A stretch of DNA of 7,708 nt from an uncultured Clostridia bacterium. Its GTDB lineage: Bacteria; Bacillota; Clostridia; Christensenellales; Aristaeellaceae. Below, in pieces: positions 1 to 6,135 of the stretch (positions within the stretch are counted from its first letter, which is position 1; the number at the start of each line of letters is the position of its first letter). Location of the stretch: assembly GCA_934647145.1 (NCBI GenBank), contig CAKUFB010000122.1, forward strand, positions 1-7,708, given 5' to 3'. Made by a program: the position numbers and the translations under genes. The notes under the pieces are model-generated. The model had not been told where the DNA came from. It did not search any database and saw only the letters and a list, made by a program, of their open reading frames with translations.

Positions 1-410
1 GCACAGAAATGCATTTCCCCAAATGAAACGTGGTTCCAGGATGAGGCAGTATGTTATTCGCGTACGATCGGAGGCGGATAACTGCCGAAAGCCTCCGAAA
101 AGCACTTTGATCCGCATGATGAAATACGGAACAGGAGTGCTTTACCCTGAATGAAACGTGGCTTTGGAATACGGATCGGCACAGCGCCGTTCTAAAAAAC
201 AAAGGCAGGCTAGGGACGCCCGGCAAGACGGTATAGAGAGGCTCTGCCTCGAATGAAGTGTGATTCAGATGGCCGAGTGCAGACAGCGCTCTTCAAAAGC
301 GCGCCGCGACCCGCGGAACTGAAGAGATACAGCCATTCGAATGCGAGGTACGGACTGAAGCGGGCAGAAAGCGCTCCCGAAGGTGACTGCGCGGTTCTTA
401 TGCCTTAGCA
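1..410 (+). ncRNA. candidate large structured RNA, 5' end outside window
   Basis: No credible protein gene lies here, but inverted repeats are dense. Seen on the plus strand: an 8-bp stem 68-75/91-98; an 8-bp stem 99-106/136-143 continued inward by 107-114/127-134 with one A-A mismatch and one G-U pair; a 6-bp stem 203-208/244-249; short hairpins 177-180/186-189, 286-290/298-302 and 304-308/312-316; and a nested tail 363-366/401-404 around 371-374/389-392. Stem 264-268/319-323 would cross 269-273/332-336, so these form a pseudoknot or are alternatives. By hand count, 1-360 has 106 A and 65 T, and GC is about 52% against 65-73% in the genes. A-rich single-stranded joints are usual in structured RNA, which favours the plus strand as the sense strand; this is inference. 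I do not recognise the family. Large ornate RNAs such as ROOL, GOLLD or OLE, or the raiA RNA, are only possibilities. No promoter or terminator for it is visible. Confidence 0.4.
22..263 (+). repeat. three spaced copies of AATGAAACGTGG-type motif
   Basis: The 12-mer AATGAAACGTGG occurs exactly at 22-33 and again at 150-161. A third, diverged copy AATGAAGTGTGA is at 252-263 and differs by three transitions. Start-to-start distances are 128 and 102 bases. Copies two and three come a few bases after the closing arm of a hairpin (99-143 and 203-249), so the motif marks the joint before each new structural block. All three contain ATG and open short frames, but none has a Shine-Dalgarno sequence before it. 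A repeated protein-binding or tertiary-contact element in an RNA fits better than repeated start codons. Confidence 0.6.
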
Positions 411-417
411 ATCCATG

Positions 418-451
418 AAAACGCCCCCGGCCGGGAAACCGGTCGGGGGCG
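418..451 (-). terminator. Rho-independent terminator of the minus-strand operon
   Basis: A 13-bp stem (422-434 with 439-451, one G-T pair) closes a 4-base loop, GAAA on the plus strand and TTTC on the minus strand. On the minus strand it begins 8 bases after the stop codon of the zinc-ribbon gene and is followed directly by TTTT (418-421). On the plus strand no T-run follows, so it would not terminate the candidate RNA from the left. It is the strongest hairpin-plus-T signal in the window and marks the end of the operon. Confidence 0.8.
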
Positions 452-459
452 CGCTGTGT

Positions 460-1722
460 TCAGTTGGCGGCGGTGACGCTGTAGAAGCCGCTCCACTCCG
501 CGCTGAGGGTGCCGTTTTCGTAGATGGCGACGGCGCGCACCGAGTAGCTGCCCGGGCCGAAGTGGATCGGGCCGGTGTAGAGCAGCGACTGGGCGGTGGG
601 CTGGGTATCGTCCAGCGTGTAGCGAATTTCCTGCGCCTTTTCGGCGGTCAGAATCAGCTGTACCGAGCCCGCATACGTGCCGCTGTCGGGCGAGGCGACC
701 GGCGGCTGATAGGCGGTCGCGCCCTGATAGCCCGGCTGGTTCTTCGCGCGTAGGGCGAGCAGCGCCTCGTATTCGGGCAGCCTGCCCTGGGTGTAGAGCA
801 GCGCCATCAGATGGTCGTAGGGCTCGTCGCGGTTCGGGTAGTTCTTGATGAGGAAGGTGTACATCGCCTCGGCGTGGGCGGTGTCCGAGCAGGCCTCGAA
901 GCCGTACGCGATCTGCAGCGACACGTCGTAGTCGTCGCTCTTGAGCTTGAAGGCGTTGAGGTACGCGTCGGACGCGCCGCTCAGGTTGCCCGACTTCCGC
1001 TCCCAGTCGGCCAGGTTCAGGTAGTCCTGATAGTCCCAGGACACGCCCCACTGCGCCCGCAGCCTGCCGCCCAGCGAGGTGGCGAACAGGAAGCCCGCAA
1101 TCGCCGCGATCAGCGCGACCACGGTCAGCACCGAGATGACCTTGATGAACACCCGGCCGCCGCGCGAGTCCTCCTCGTCGTCATCGACGTCCTCGCCGTA
1201 CTCCTCGTCCTCTTCGTCGTAGAACAGGTCGTCGTCGGGCGCGGAGTGCTGCTTTTTGAAGGCCTCCCTGCGCCGCCTTTCCTCCTCGTCCCGCTTTTTT
1301 TCCTTTTCCTCCTCGATTTCGTCGTCGAAGAGGAAGACTTTTTTCTCCTCAGGCTCCCTGCGGGGCGGGACGCTCTGTGCGCGATTCGGGCGCAGCGGCT
1401 CCTCCTGAGGCTGTTCTCCCTGAGGCTCGGGGCGCGCCTTTTCCGCGCGGGACTCACGCGGCCTGAGCACGGTGTAGTCCGCAGTGGCCGTGGGGCGCTC
1501 CCCGTACAGATGCGGCATCGAGCGGCGCACCGGCTGGATGGGGTTGTCCCCCAGCGGCTGCGCAGTCTCCTTGGCCGGTTCCGAAGCCGGCTTTTCGGTC
1601 GCCTTGGCCTCGTTCGCGGGCTCTACGACCGGCAGATGGCGCGTCGTATCCAGCTTTGCGCCGCAGAAAGCGCAAAACCTGGCGTTATCCACATTGTTTT
1701 CACCGCAAGCGGTACATTTCAT
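460..1722 (-). CDS. zinc-ribbon, single-pass membrane, TPR and chitobiase-C-like domain protein
   Basis: This 420-residue protein has clear modules. Residues 1-22 form a zinc ribbon with CxxC pairs at Cys3/Cys6 and Cys17/Cys20. Residues 25-125 are a Pro/Glu/Arg-rich linker. Residues 122-160 are highly charged and 163-185 very acidic. One membrane helix spans about 191-215. Residues 229-330 resemble TPR helices. Residues 340-416 match the chitobiase/hexosaminidase C-terminal fold (CHB_HEX_C_1), with sGtY, rYTLDDtqPT and LYTGPI motifs. The predicted topology puts the ribbon and acidic region in the cytoplasm and the TPR and C-terminal domain outside. The start is fixed by a GGTGGA site 8 bases upstream. 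It is the last gene of the operon: it lies 26 bases after the HEAT-like gene and ends just before the terminator. The function is unknown; an envelope sensor or scaffold is inference. The domain calls are firm, the role is not. Confidence 0.88.
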   Translation of the reverse strand: MKCTACGENNVDNARFCAFCGAKLDTTRHLPVVEPANEAKATEKPASEPAKETAQPLGDNPIQPVRRSMPHLYGERPTATADYTVLRPRESRAEKARPEPQGEQPQEEPLRPNRAQSVPPRREPEEKKVFLFDDEIEEEKEKKRDEEERRRREAFKKQHSAPDDDLFYDEEDEEYGEDVDDDEEDSRGGRVFIKVISVLTVVALIAAIAGFLFATSLGGRLRAQWGVSWDYQDYLNLADWERKSGNLSGASDAYLNAFKLKSDDYDVSLQIAYGFEACSDTAHAEAMYTFLIKNYPNRDEPYDHLMALLYTQGRLPEYEALLALRAKNQPGYQGATAYQPPVASPDSGTYAGSVQLILTAEKAQEIRYTLDDTQPTAQSLLYTGPIHFGPGSYSVRAVAIYENGTLSAEWSGFYSVTAAN

Positions 1723-1748
1723 CGGCTCACTCCACCTTTTTTATTGCG

Positions 1749-2576
1749 TCAGCGCAGCTCCTTGAGCGACTCATAGTACGGGTCGCCGTTGAACTCGCGC
1801 TCGGTTTCGACCTCGCCGCCCAGCGCCTCGATGGCGTGGACGATCTCGATATAGTCCAGATAGTTCAGGTCGGTCAGCTCCAGCGCCTGGCGCAGCGTCT
1901 CGACGGCGCGCGGGTCGCCCAGCTTGGCCAGGTAGGAGGCGTACAGCGCCCGGCGGTCGAGACTGGTGCGGAAGGCGTCCCGTGCATATTTATAGATGCG
2001 TTCATCGCCCGAAAAGTTGCACAGCACGTCCAAAAAGGCTGCCTTTGCCTCGCCGGCGGCGTGCTCCATGCGCGAAAGCACCGGCTCCCTGGCCGCCTCG
2101 CCCAGGCTCTGCAAAAGCTCGGAGGCCACCTCGGACAGCTCCTGCCTGTCCCCCGCATGCTCGATCACGTCCAGGCACAGCTCGAGCGGCTGCTCGCTGC
2201 CGATCTCAATGAGCAGGTTGAGCGCGGTCATCGCCAGCTCGGGCGACTGCTCGTACTCCCCCGCCATCTTCATCAGCGCGGGAACCGCCGCCTCGCCCAG
2301 GTCGGCGATGCGCTCGAGCAGCTGGTCGGGCAGGGAGATTCCCGCCTTCTGATACTCGCGCGCCAGGCCGACCAGCTCCTCGGGATCGGAGTACTGCGAA
2401 AACCATTCGCCGGGCGTTCTGCCGTCCAGCCAGTCGGCCGCCTGATTGAGCCAGCGCAGGTAGATCTCCGGCATCTGCGCCTCGGCCTCGTCCATATTCT
2501 TAAACTCCGCCTTGTGCGCGCGGATATAGTCCTGCGCGTAGCGGGCAAACTGTGCGTCAAAGTCAATCAGCTTCAT
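1749..2576 (-). CDS. HEAT-like alpha-helical repeat protein
   Basis: This is a 275-residue, all-helical, acidic protein with no signal peptide or membrane segment. Residues 1-80 are a helical N-terminal part (MPEIYLRWLNQAADWL). From about residue 86 come paired helices of HEAT type: 86-130 (iadLGEAAVPALMKMA), 131-165, 166-200 and 205-255 (LAKLGDPRAVETLRQALE). Such solenoids usually act as scaffolds for protein contacts; no catalytic motif is seen. A longer frame begins at 2594, but an AGAGGG site sits 7 bases before the ATG at 2576 and lies inside that extension, so 2576 is the better start. The start lies inside the end of the upstream TPR gene, giving a 14-base overlap that suggests translational coupling. 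I do not recognise a named family beyond HEAT-like. Confidence 0.87.
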   Translation of the reverse strand: MKLIDFDAQFARYAQDYIRAHKAEFKNMDEAEAQMPEIYLRWLNQAADWLDGRTPGEWFSQYSDPEELVGLAREYQKAGISLPDQLLERIADLGEAAVPALMKMAGEYEQSPELAMTALNLLIEIGSEQPLELCLDVIEHAGDRQELSEVASELLQSLGEAAREPVLSRMEHAAGEAKAAFLDVLCNFSGDERIYKYARDAFRTSLDRRALYASYLAKLGDPRAVETLRQALELTDLNYLDYIEIVHAIEALGGEVETEREFNGDPYYESLKELR

Positions 2577-4164
2577 GTGTATTCCCTCTTTCATGTATTT
2601 TCAGCAGCACGCGCAGGCGCGCCGCGTCAAAGCGCAGTCTGCGCTCGCTCTGGCCGTACTGACTGGCCAGGCGGCTGATTTTCTCGTCCCGGCCGCATTC
2701 CTGAAGCGTCAGCGCCAGCAGGGCGGGGGTCAGGCGTTCGCCATGGGGCATCGCCCGGCCCAGGCCGCAAAGCCTTTTCCACAGGCGCTCGAGCGTCGTT
2801 TGCCCGGACGGACAGACCTCGTCCAGGCCGGTGCGCGCGCAGTCCAGCAGGCGCTTCAGCCCGGCGGACACGTCCCAGTCCGGCCGGTCGTTTTCCCCCA
2901 GAAGCCATGTGCCCGACGCGCTGACCCACACGCAGGGCGCGCTCCAGCCGCGGCGCGCAAGCGCCTGCAGGGCGTGGAGCTTGATCGCGTCAGGCAACTC
3001 GGGATGCGCCAGCGCCTCGCGCAGCAGCAGCTCGCCCTCGCGCTCGGGCGACTGAGCCAGCGCGTCCAGCAGCCTCATTAGCGCCCGGCCGTCGCAGGCG
3101 TCCAGCGCCCACCTGACCAGGGAAAACAGGCTGTCGCCCGGGTGAAGGCTGGCCTGCCGCAGCTCGCGCGTCCGTTCCTCGCTCAGGCATGCCTGCCACG
3201 GCCCCTGCGGATCGGCGCGGCGCAAAGCCTCCGCCGCCACCGCGTCGCCCGGCCAGATCCGCAGCATCTGCCGCCAGTACCAGCGCGCGTTTTCCTCGTT
3301 TCCGCTCCGGAGCGCGTCCATCGCGGCGGCGTGCATCACGCCCCGGTCATACGGCGCTTCCCGCAGGAGCCGGGGCAGCAGGCTGTGTATCCGGTCGCCG
3401 CAGCCCAGGTTGACGTACACGCGAAGCCGCGTCAGGAGCGCTCCGGCGTCTGTGTCGCTTGAAAAGCTCTCCAGAAGCTGATCAAGCAGCGCCTCGCTGC
3501 CCGGCTTTTCGGAAAGCACCTGCGCAAGGAGCGGCAGATCGTCCTCAAACTCGTTGCGCGCGAGGTATTTCGCCAGGTCGCGGGCCGTCTCCTCCCGGCC
3601 GGTGTGCAGGCAGCACTTCACCTTCATGACCAGCAGCTGACGGCTGTCTGGCTGCTGGGACAGCGCCCGGTCGATCAGCCGCAGCGCCCGCTCATGGCGG
3701 CCGGTGCGAATCAGCCAGACCGCGCGCTGCGCCAGCGCCGAGGCATAGCCTCCGCGCCGCGACTGCGTCCGGTTCAGCAGGCCGAACAGCGCCAGCAGCT
3801 CCCGCGCGTTCCGGGCGTTCTCGCCCTTCTTCTCGCGCGCGACGTAGATTTTCAGCGCCTGAAGCGCCGGCTCCAGCATGCCCAGGGCCAGCAGATTGCT
3901 CGCCAGCCCATAGCAGGCCTCCGCGGGCAGCTCGCCAAACGCGCAGGCGCGCGCAATCATCAGAAGCGACTCCTGCGGACGGTCAATCCCGCTGAGCAGC
4001 TCCGCTTCCTCAAGCAGTATCCCCGCGTTCTCCGGCTCCAGCTCCCGCGCGCGGCGCAGAAAATCAAGCGCACGCAAGGGGTCGCTGTCCACGTACCGCG
4101 CCGCACATTCCCGCAGGAAGCGCGCGTCCTTCTGAAATGCGATCACCTTGCCCTGTGTGCTCAT
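2563..4164 (-). CDS. TPR-rich protein with possible C-terminal helix-turn-helix
   Basis: This is a 533-residue soluble, helical protein. Residues 20-110 hold TPR-like pairs (DPLRALDFLRRARELEPEN is typical), as do 141-175 (RHERALRLIDRALSQQPDS) and 180-320 more weakly. Residues 340-470 are helical but unassigned. Residues 480-522 (ALLALTLQEC...KISRLASQYGQSERRLR) resemble the helix-turn-helix ending seen in some Firmicutes TPR proteins, of the kind KIS..LA..YGVS...LR; this is inference from pattern only. There is no signal peptide. An AGGAGG site sits 5 bases before the start. It follows hslO by 26 bases and overlaps the HEAT-like gene by 14 bases, so all three are probably made together. TPR proteins normally bind partner proteins; the partner here is unknown, and Hsp33 or the HEAT-like protein are the obvious candidates by position only. 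Confidence 0.87.
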   Translation of the reverse strand: MSTQGKVIAFQKDARFLRECAARYVDSDPLRALDFLRRARELEPENAGILLEEAELLSGIDRPQESLLMIARACAFGELPAEACYGLASNLLALGMLEPALQALKIYVAREKKGENARNARELLALFGLLNRTQSRRGGYASALAQRAVWLIRTGRHERALRLIDRALSQQPDSRQLLVMKVKCCLHTGREETARDLAKYLARNEFEDDLPLLAQVLSEKPGSEALLDQLLESFSSDTDAGALLTRLRVYVNLGCGDRIHSLLPRLLREAPYDRGVMHAAAMDALRSGNEENARWYWRQMLRIWPGDAVAAEALRRADPQGPWQACLSEERTRELRQASLHPGDSLFSLVRWALDACDGRALMRLLDALAQSPEREGELLLREALAHPELPDAIKLHALQALARRGWSAPCVWVSASGTWLLGENDRPDWDVSAGLKRLLDCARTGLDEVCPSGQTTLERLWKRLCGLGRAMPHGERLTPALLALTLQECGRDEKISRLASQYGQSERRLRFDAARLRVLLKIHERGNTHEAD

Positions 4165-4181
4165 GCTTTCCTCCTCGATTT

Positions 4182-4199
4182 CGCCCGAAGCTACGGGCG
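4182..4199 (-). other. small hairpin across the hslO stop codon
   Basis: CGCCCG at one arm and CGGGCG at the other give a perfect 6-bp stem (4182-4187 with 4194-4199) and a 6-base loop that contains the hslO stop codon. No T-run follows on the minus strand, so it is unlikely to terminate. It sits between hslO and the ribosome binding site of the TPR gene and could act as an RNA-processing or stability element; chance in GC-rich DNA is also possible. Confidence 0.35.
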
Positions 4200-5084
4200 G
4201 GTCGCGCTCGAAAGCAGCTCCCGAAGCTGCGTCTCGTCAAAGCGATAGCGCTTATTGCAGAAATGGCAGTCCAGCGTCGCGCCGTGATCCTCCTCGATCA
4301 GCTGCGTCAGCTCCTTTTGCCCCAGGGAGATCAGCCCGCGCGCAAAGCGCTCCCGGCTGCAGTCGCAGCGGTAGACCGGCGTCAGGCGGTCGAGCACCTG
4401 CGGCTCCAGGTGACACAGCAGCTGCTCCATCGCCCCGTCCAGGCCGTAATCGGCGATGGTCCTGCTGATGTCCATGAACATCGGCGCGCTGTTTTCGATC
4501 GACTTGAGCGCGATTTCCGAGCAGTCGGGCATCACCTGAATGATCAGGCCGCCCGCGGCGAGCACCTGATCCCTGACCAGCACGCCCAGCGACACCAGCG
4601 AGGGCGTCTGTTCCGAGGCGGTAAAGTACATGGCCAGATCCTCGGCGATTTCGCCGCTGACCAGGTTGGTTCTGCCCACGTACGGCTCGCGCAGGCCCAG
4701 ATCCTTGACGACCGTCAGCTGGCCGTCTTTTCCGACCGCGCCGCCCACGTTCAGCTTGCCGTCCGTCCGGCGCTCAAGCTCGGTGTCCGGCCAGTCCACA
4801 TAGCCCTTGACCGAGCCGTCCGACCGCGCCACGGCCATCACCGTGCCGATCGGGCCGCCGCCCCTGATCATCAGCGTCAGGCTGTCGCGCTCGTCCTTGA
4901 GCATCGCGCCCATCATCGACGCGCCGGTCAGCGCGCGTCCCAGCGCCGCCGTTGCCGTGCGCGAAAGCGAGTGAATGCGCCGCGCCTCCTCCACCAGACG
5001 CGTGCTGTCGATCAGAAAGGCGCGCGCCTGACCTCCCATCAAGGATATGCGCAGCATGCCGTCTTTGTTCAGCGTGTTGTCCAT
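4191..5084 (-). CDS. hslO: Hsp33 redox-regulated molecular chaperone
   Basis: This 297-residue protein is of normal length for Hsp33, a cytoplasmic holdase that binds unfolding proteins when oxidised. The N-terminal domain has the family pattern ALTGASMMGAMLK, a GGGPIGTVMAVA stretch with DGSVKGYV (residues 50-95), and the conserved YFTASEQTPSLVSLGV (153-168). The C-terminal redox switch is intact: Cys240-x-Cys242 and Cys273-x-x-Cys276, the four zinc ligands that form disulfides on oxidative and heat stress. A GGAGG site lies 10 bases before the ATG. The gene is 39 bases after the methyltransferase gene and 26 before the TPR gene, with no terminator between, so it is in an operon with both. 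Nothing is missing or odd in the protein. Confidence 0.97.
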   Translation of the reverse strand: MDNTLNKDGMLRISLMGGQARAFLIDSTRLVEEARRIHSLSRTATAALGRALTGASMMGAMLKDERDSLTLMIRGGGPIGTVMAVARSDGSVKGYVDWPDTELERRTDGKLNVGGAVGKDGQLTVVKDLGLREPYVGRTNLVSGEIAEDLAMYFTASEQTPSLVSLGVLVRDQVLAAGGLIIQVMPDCSEIALKSIENSAPMFMDISRTIADYGLDGAMEQLLCHLEPQVLDRLTPVYRCDCSRERFARGLISLGQKELTQLIEEDHGATLDCHFCNKRYRFDETQLRELLSSATRP

Positions 5085-5123
5085 CGTATCATTTCCTCCG
5101 GTTTTATTGAGTACGTATCACTG

Positions 5124-5858
5124 TCAGTCCGCCCGCGCGACGAAGTGTACGCGCAGATCGTCCGCCGCGGGCGGGGCGAAGGTCTGCTCGCCGAAGACGG
5201 AAGCCTGCGAAAAGCCGCACTCGGCCAGCGCCCCGGTCAGCTCCTGGATCGTGTGGGCGCGCTGCGTCTGCGCCTCGTCGAAGCGCTCGTACAGGCCGTC
5301 CTCGCGGCGCAGAAAGAAGGTCAGCTCCATGCGCACGAGCCGTCCCTCGCGGCGGTTCTGCCACAGGTAGGTCACCTCGTCGCGATCCTCGCCGAAAAAC
5401 GCGTCCCCCATCCGCTCGAGCAGCTTGCGCCCGGTGGACACGTCGAAGGCCAGCGCGCCGCCCGGCCTGAGCCACTGCCTGGCCGCGCGGAAAAACGCCT
5501 TCACCTGCCGCATATCGGTCAGGTAGTTCACCCCGTCGCAGCAGGCGACGATCGCGTCCACCCGCCGGGGCAGAGTCAGGCAGGTCATGTCCTCTTGCAC
5601 AAAGGGCACCATCAGCCCGGCCGCGCGCGCCTTTTTCTGCGCCTGGGCCAGCATCTCGCCGGACAGATCCACGCCGGTAATCTTCAGTCCCCGCCGGGCG
5701 AACTCGAGCGTCATCGAGCCGGTGCCGCAGCCGCACTCGCACATGGTCTTCGGCGCGCAGCCCGCCCTTTTGAGCAGCCTGAGGTAATACTCCGCCCAGG
5801 CCGGGTAGTCGAAATCGTCCATCAGGCGGTCGTAGACCTCCGCAAATCGGTTGTACAT
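5124..5858 (-). CDS. class I SAM-dependent methyltransferase, YqeM-like
   Basis: This 244-residue protein has a Rossmann-fold methyltransferase core. Motif I, which binds S-adenosylmethionine, is ECGCGTGSM (41-49). The acidic strand end is GVDLS (62-66), QEDM (88-91) is the adenine-contact region, and LRPGGALAFDV (130-140) is the post-III strand. The N-terminus, YNRFAEVYDRLMDD, is characteristic of the YqeM-like group of Firmicutes methyltransferases. The substrate is not known and cannot be read from the sequence. A purine-rich AGAGGAGAGAGG site abuts the start. The gene starts 34 bases after the spore-protein gene, across a weak hairpin, and ends 39 bases before hslO. Adjacency to hslO suggests co-expression, not necessarily a shared pathway. 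Confidence 0.92.
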   Translation of the reverse strand: MYNRFAEVYDRLMDDFDYPAWAEYYLRLLKRAGCAPKTMCECGCGTGSMTLEFARRGLKITGVDLSGEMLAQAQKKARAAGLMVPFVQEDMTCLTLPRRVDAIVACCDGVNYLTDMRQVKAFFRAARQWLRPGGALAFDVSTGRKLLERMGDAFFGEDRDEVTYLWQNRREGRLVRMELTFFLRREDGLYERFDEAQTQRAHTIQELTGALAECGFSQASVFGEQTFAPPAADDLRVHFVARAD

Positions 5859-5878
5859 CCTCTCTCCTCTTTACCGCG

Positions 5879-5905
5879 AAAGGGACCCCCGATCAAAGGG
5901 ATCCC
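5879..5905 (-). terminator. weak intrinsic terminator or attenuator after the spore-protein gene
   Basis: On the minus strand GGGATCCC (5898-5905) pairs with GGGGTCCC (5882-5889), giving an 8-bp stem with one G-U pair; the loop holds the stop codon of the spore-protein gene. On the plus strand the same position is a C-A mismatch, so the hairpin suits minus-strand RNA. Only TTT follows (5879-5881), then CGCGG. This is too short a T-run for a confident terminator, so partial read-through into the methyltransferase gene is likely. Confidence 0.45.
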
Positions 5906-6087
5906 ATCCGCTTTGCCTTTTCCCGGGCGGCCCGGCCCACCAGTCCGCCGATGCGGCCGGTTTCCTCGGCGGTCAGCCCGCCCCAGCCCACCTCAAGCAG
6001 CTTGTCGATCAGACCCAGCTGCCTGGCCGTCTCATACTTTTGTCTCTGCGCGCCGGTCAGCGGCAGAAGCGATTCCTCCTCGCGCAT
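5893..6087 (-). CDS. alpha/beta-type small acid-soluble spore protein
   Basis: This 64-residue protein belongs to the SASP family, which coats and protects DNA in the dormant endospore and is degraded at germination by the Gpr protease. The family core is visible: QKYETARQLGLIDKL (16-30), where the YE-T-A stretch matches the usual Gpr cleavage region, and GWGGLTAEETGRIGGLVGR (34-52), with the conserved G-R-x-G-G. It is of the clostridial subtype with the GW..L...E.GRIGG motif, not the Bacillus SspA type. An in-frame ATG at 6093 is only 1 base from AGGAGG, whereas the ATG at 6087 is 7 bases away, so I choose 6087. It sits between a membrane-protein gene and the methyltransferase gene, unusual for SASP genes, which are most often single and sigma-G dependent. 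Confidence 0.85.
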   Translation of the reverse strand: MREEESLLPLTGAQRQKYETARQLGLIDKLLEVGWGGLTAEETGRIGGLVGRAAREKAKRMGSL

Positions 6088-6105
6088 ATCCATCCCTCCT
6101 GCGGG

Positions 6106-6135
6106 CAGTATGCGCCAAAGGGGCGGGTTTTATTA
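6106..6135 (-). promoter_or_regulatory. possible sigma-G/F-like promoter for the spore-protein gene
   Basis: On the minus strand CATACTG (6106-6112) resembles the sigma-G/F -10 element (CATnnTA). TAATA (6131-6135) lies 18 bases upstream and partly fits the -35 pattern gHATR. The -35 overlaps the stop codon of the membrane-protein gene. Transcription would begin almost at the AGGAGG site, leaving a very short leader, which weakens the call. It is supported mainly by expectation, because SASP genes are normally made in the forespore. Confidence 0.25.

Noticed and set aside
262..360. tRNA gene with a UCA anticodon (Sec-like or suppressor)
   Set aside because: The anticodon arm and a variable-arm-like hairpin are present, but the T-stem next to the TTCGAAT at 336-342 does not pair, the D-stem is poor and no CCA end is seen.
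23..408. Three short plus-strand frames (23-154, 151-195 and 253-408) starting MKRG, MKRG and MKCD, the first two overlapping by ATGA
   Set aside because: The shared starts come from the repeated 12-mer. None has a Shine-Dalgarno sequence, the frames cross hairpin arms, and the products look like no protein family. The ATGA overlap is therefore probably incidental.
2577..2594. Upstream ATG at 2594 as the start of the HEAT-like gene
   Set aside because: The good AGAGGG site lies between this ATG and the one at 2576, and no site precedes 2594 at a proper distance.
811..2678. Overlapping plus-strand frames of 321 and 340 codons
   Set aside because: Both mirror the zinc-ribbon and HEAT-like genes. 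The hydrophobic Val/Leu runs are simply the complement of Asp/Glu-rich codons on the other strand.
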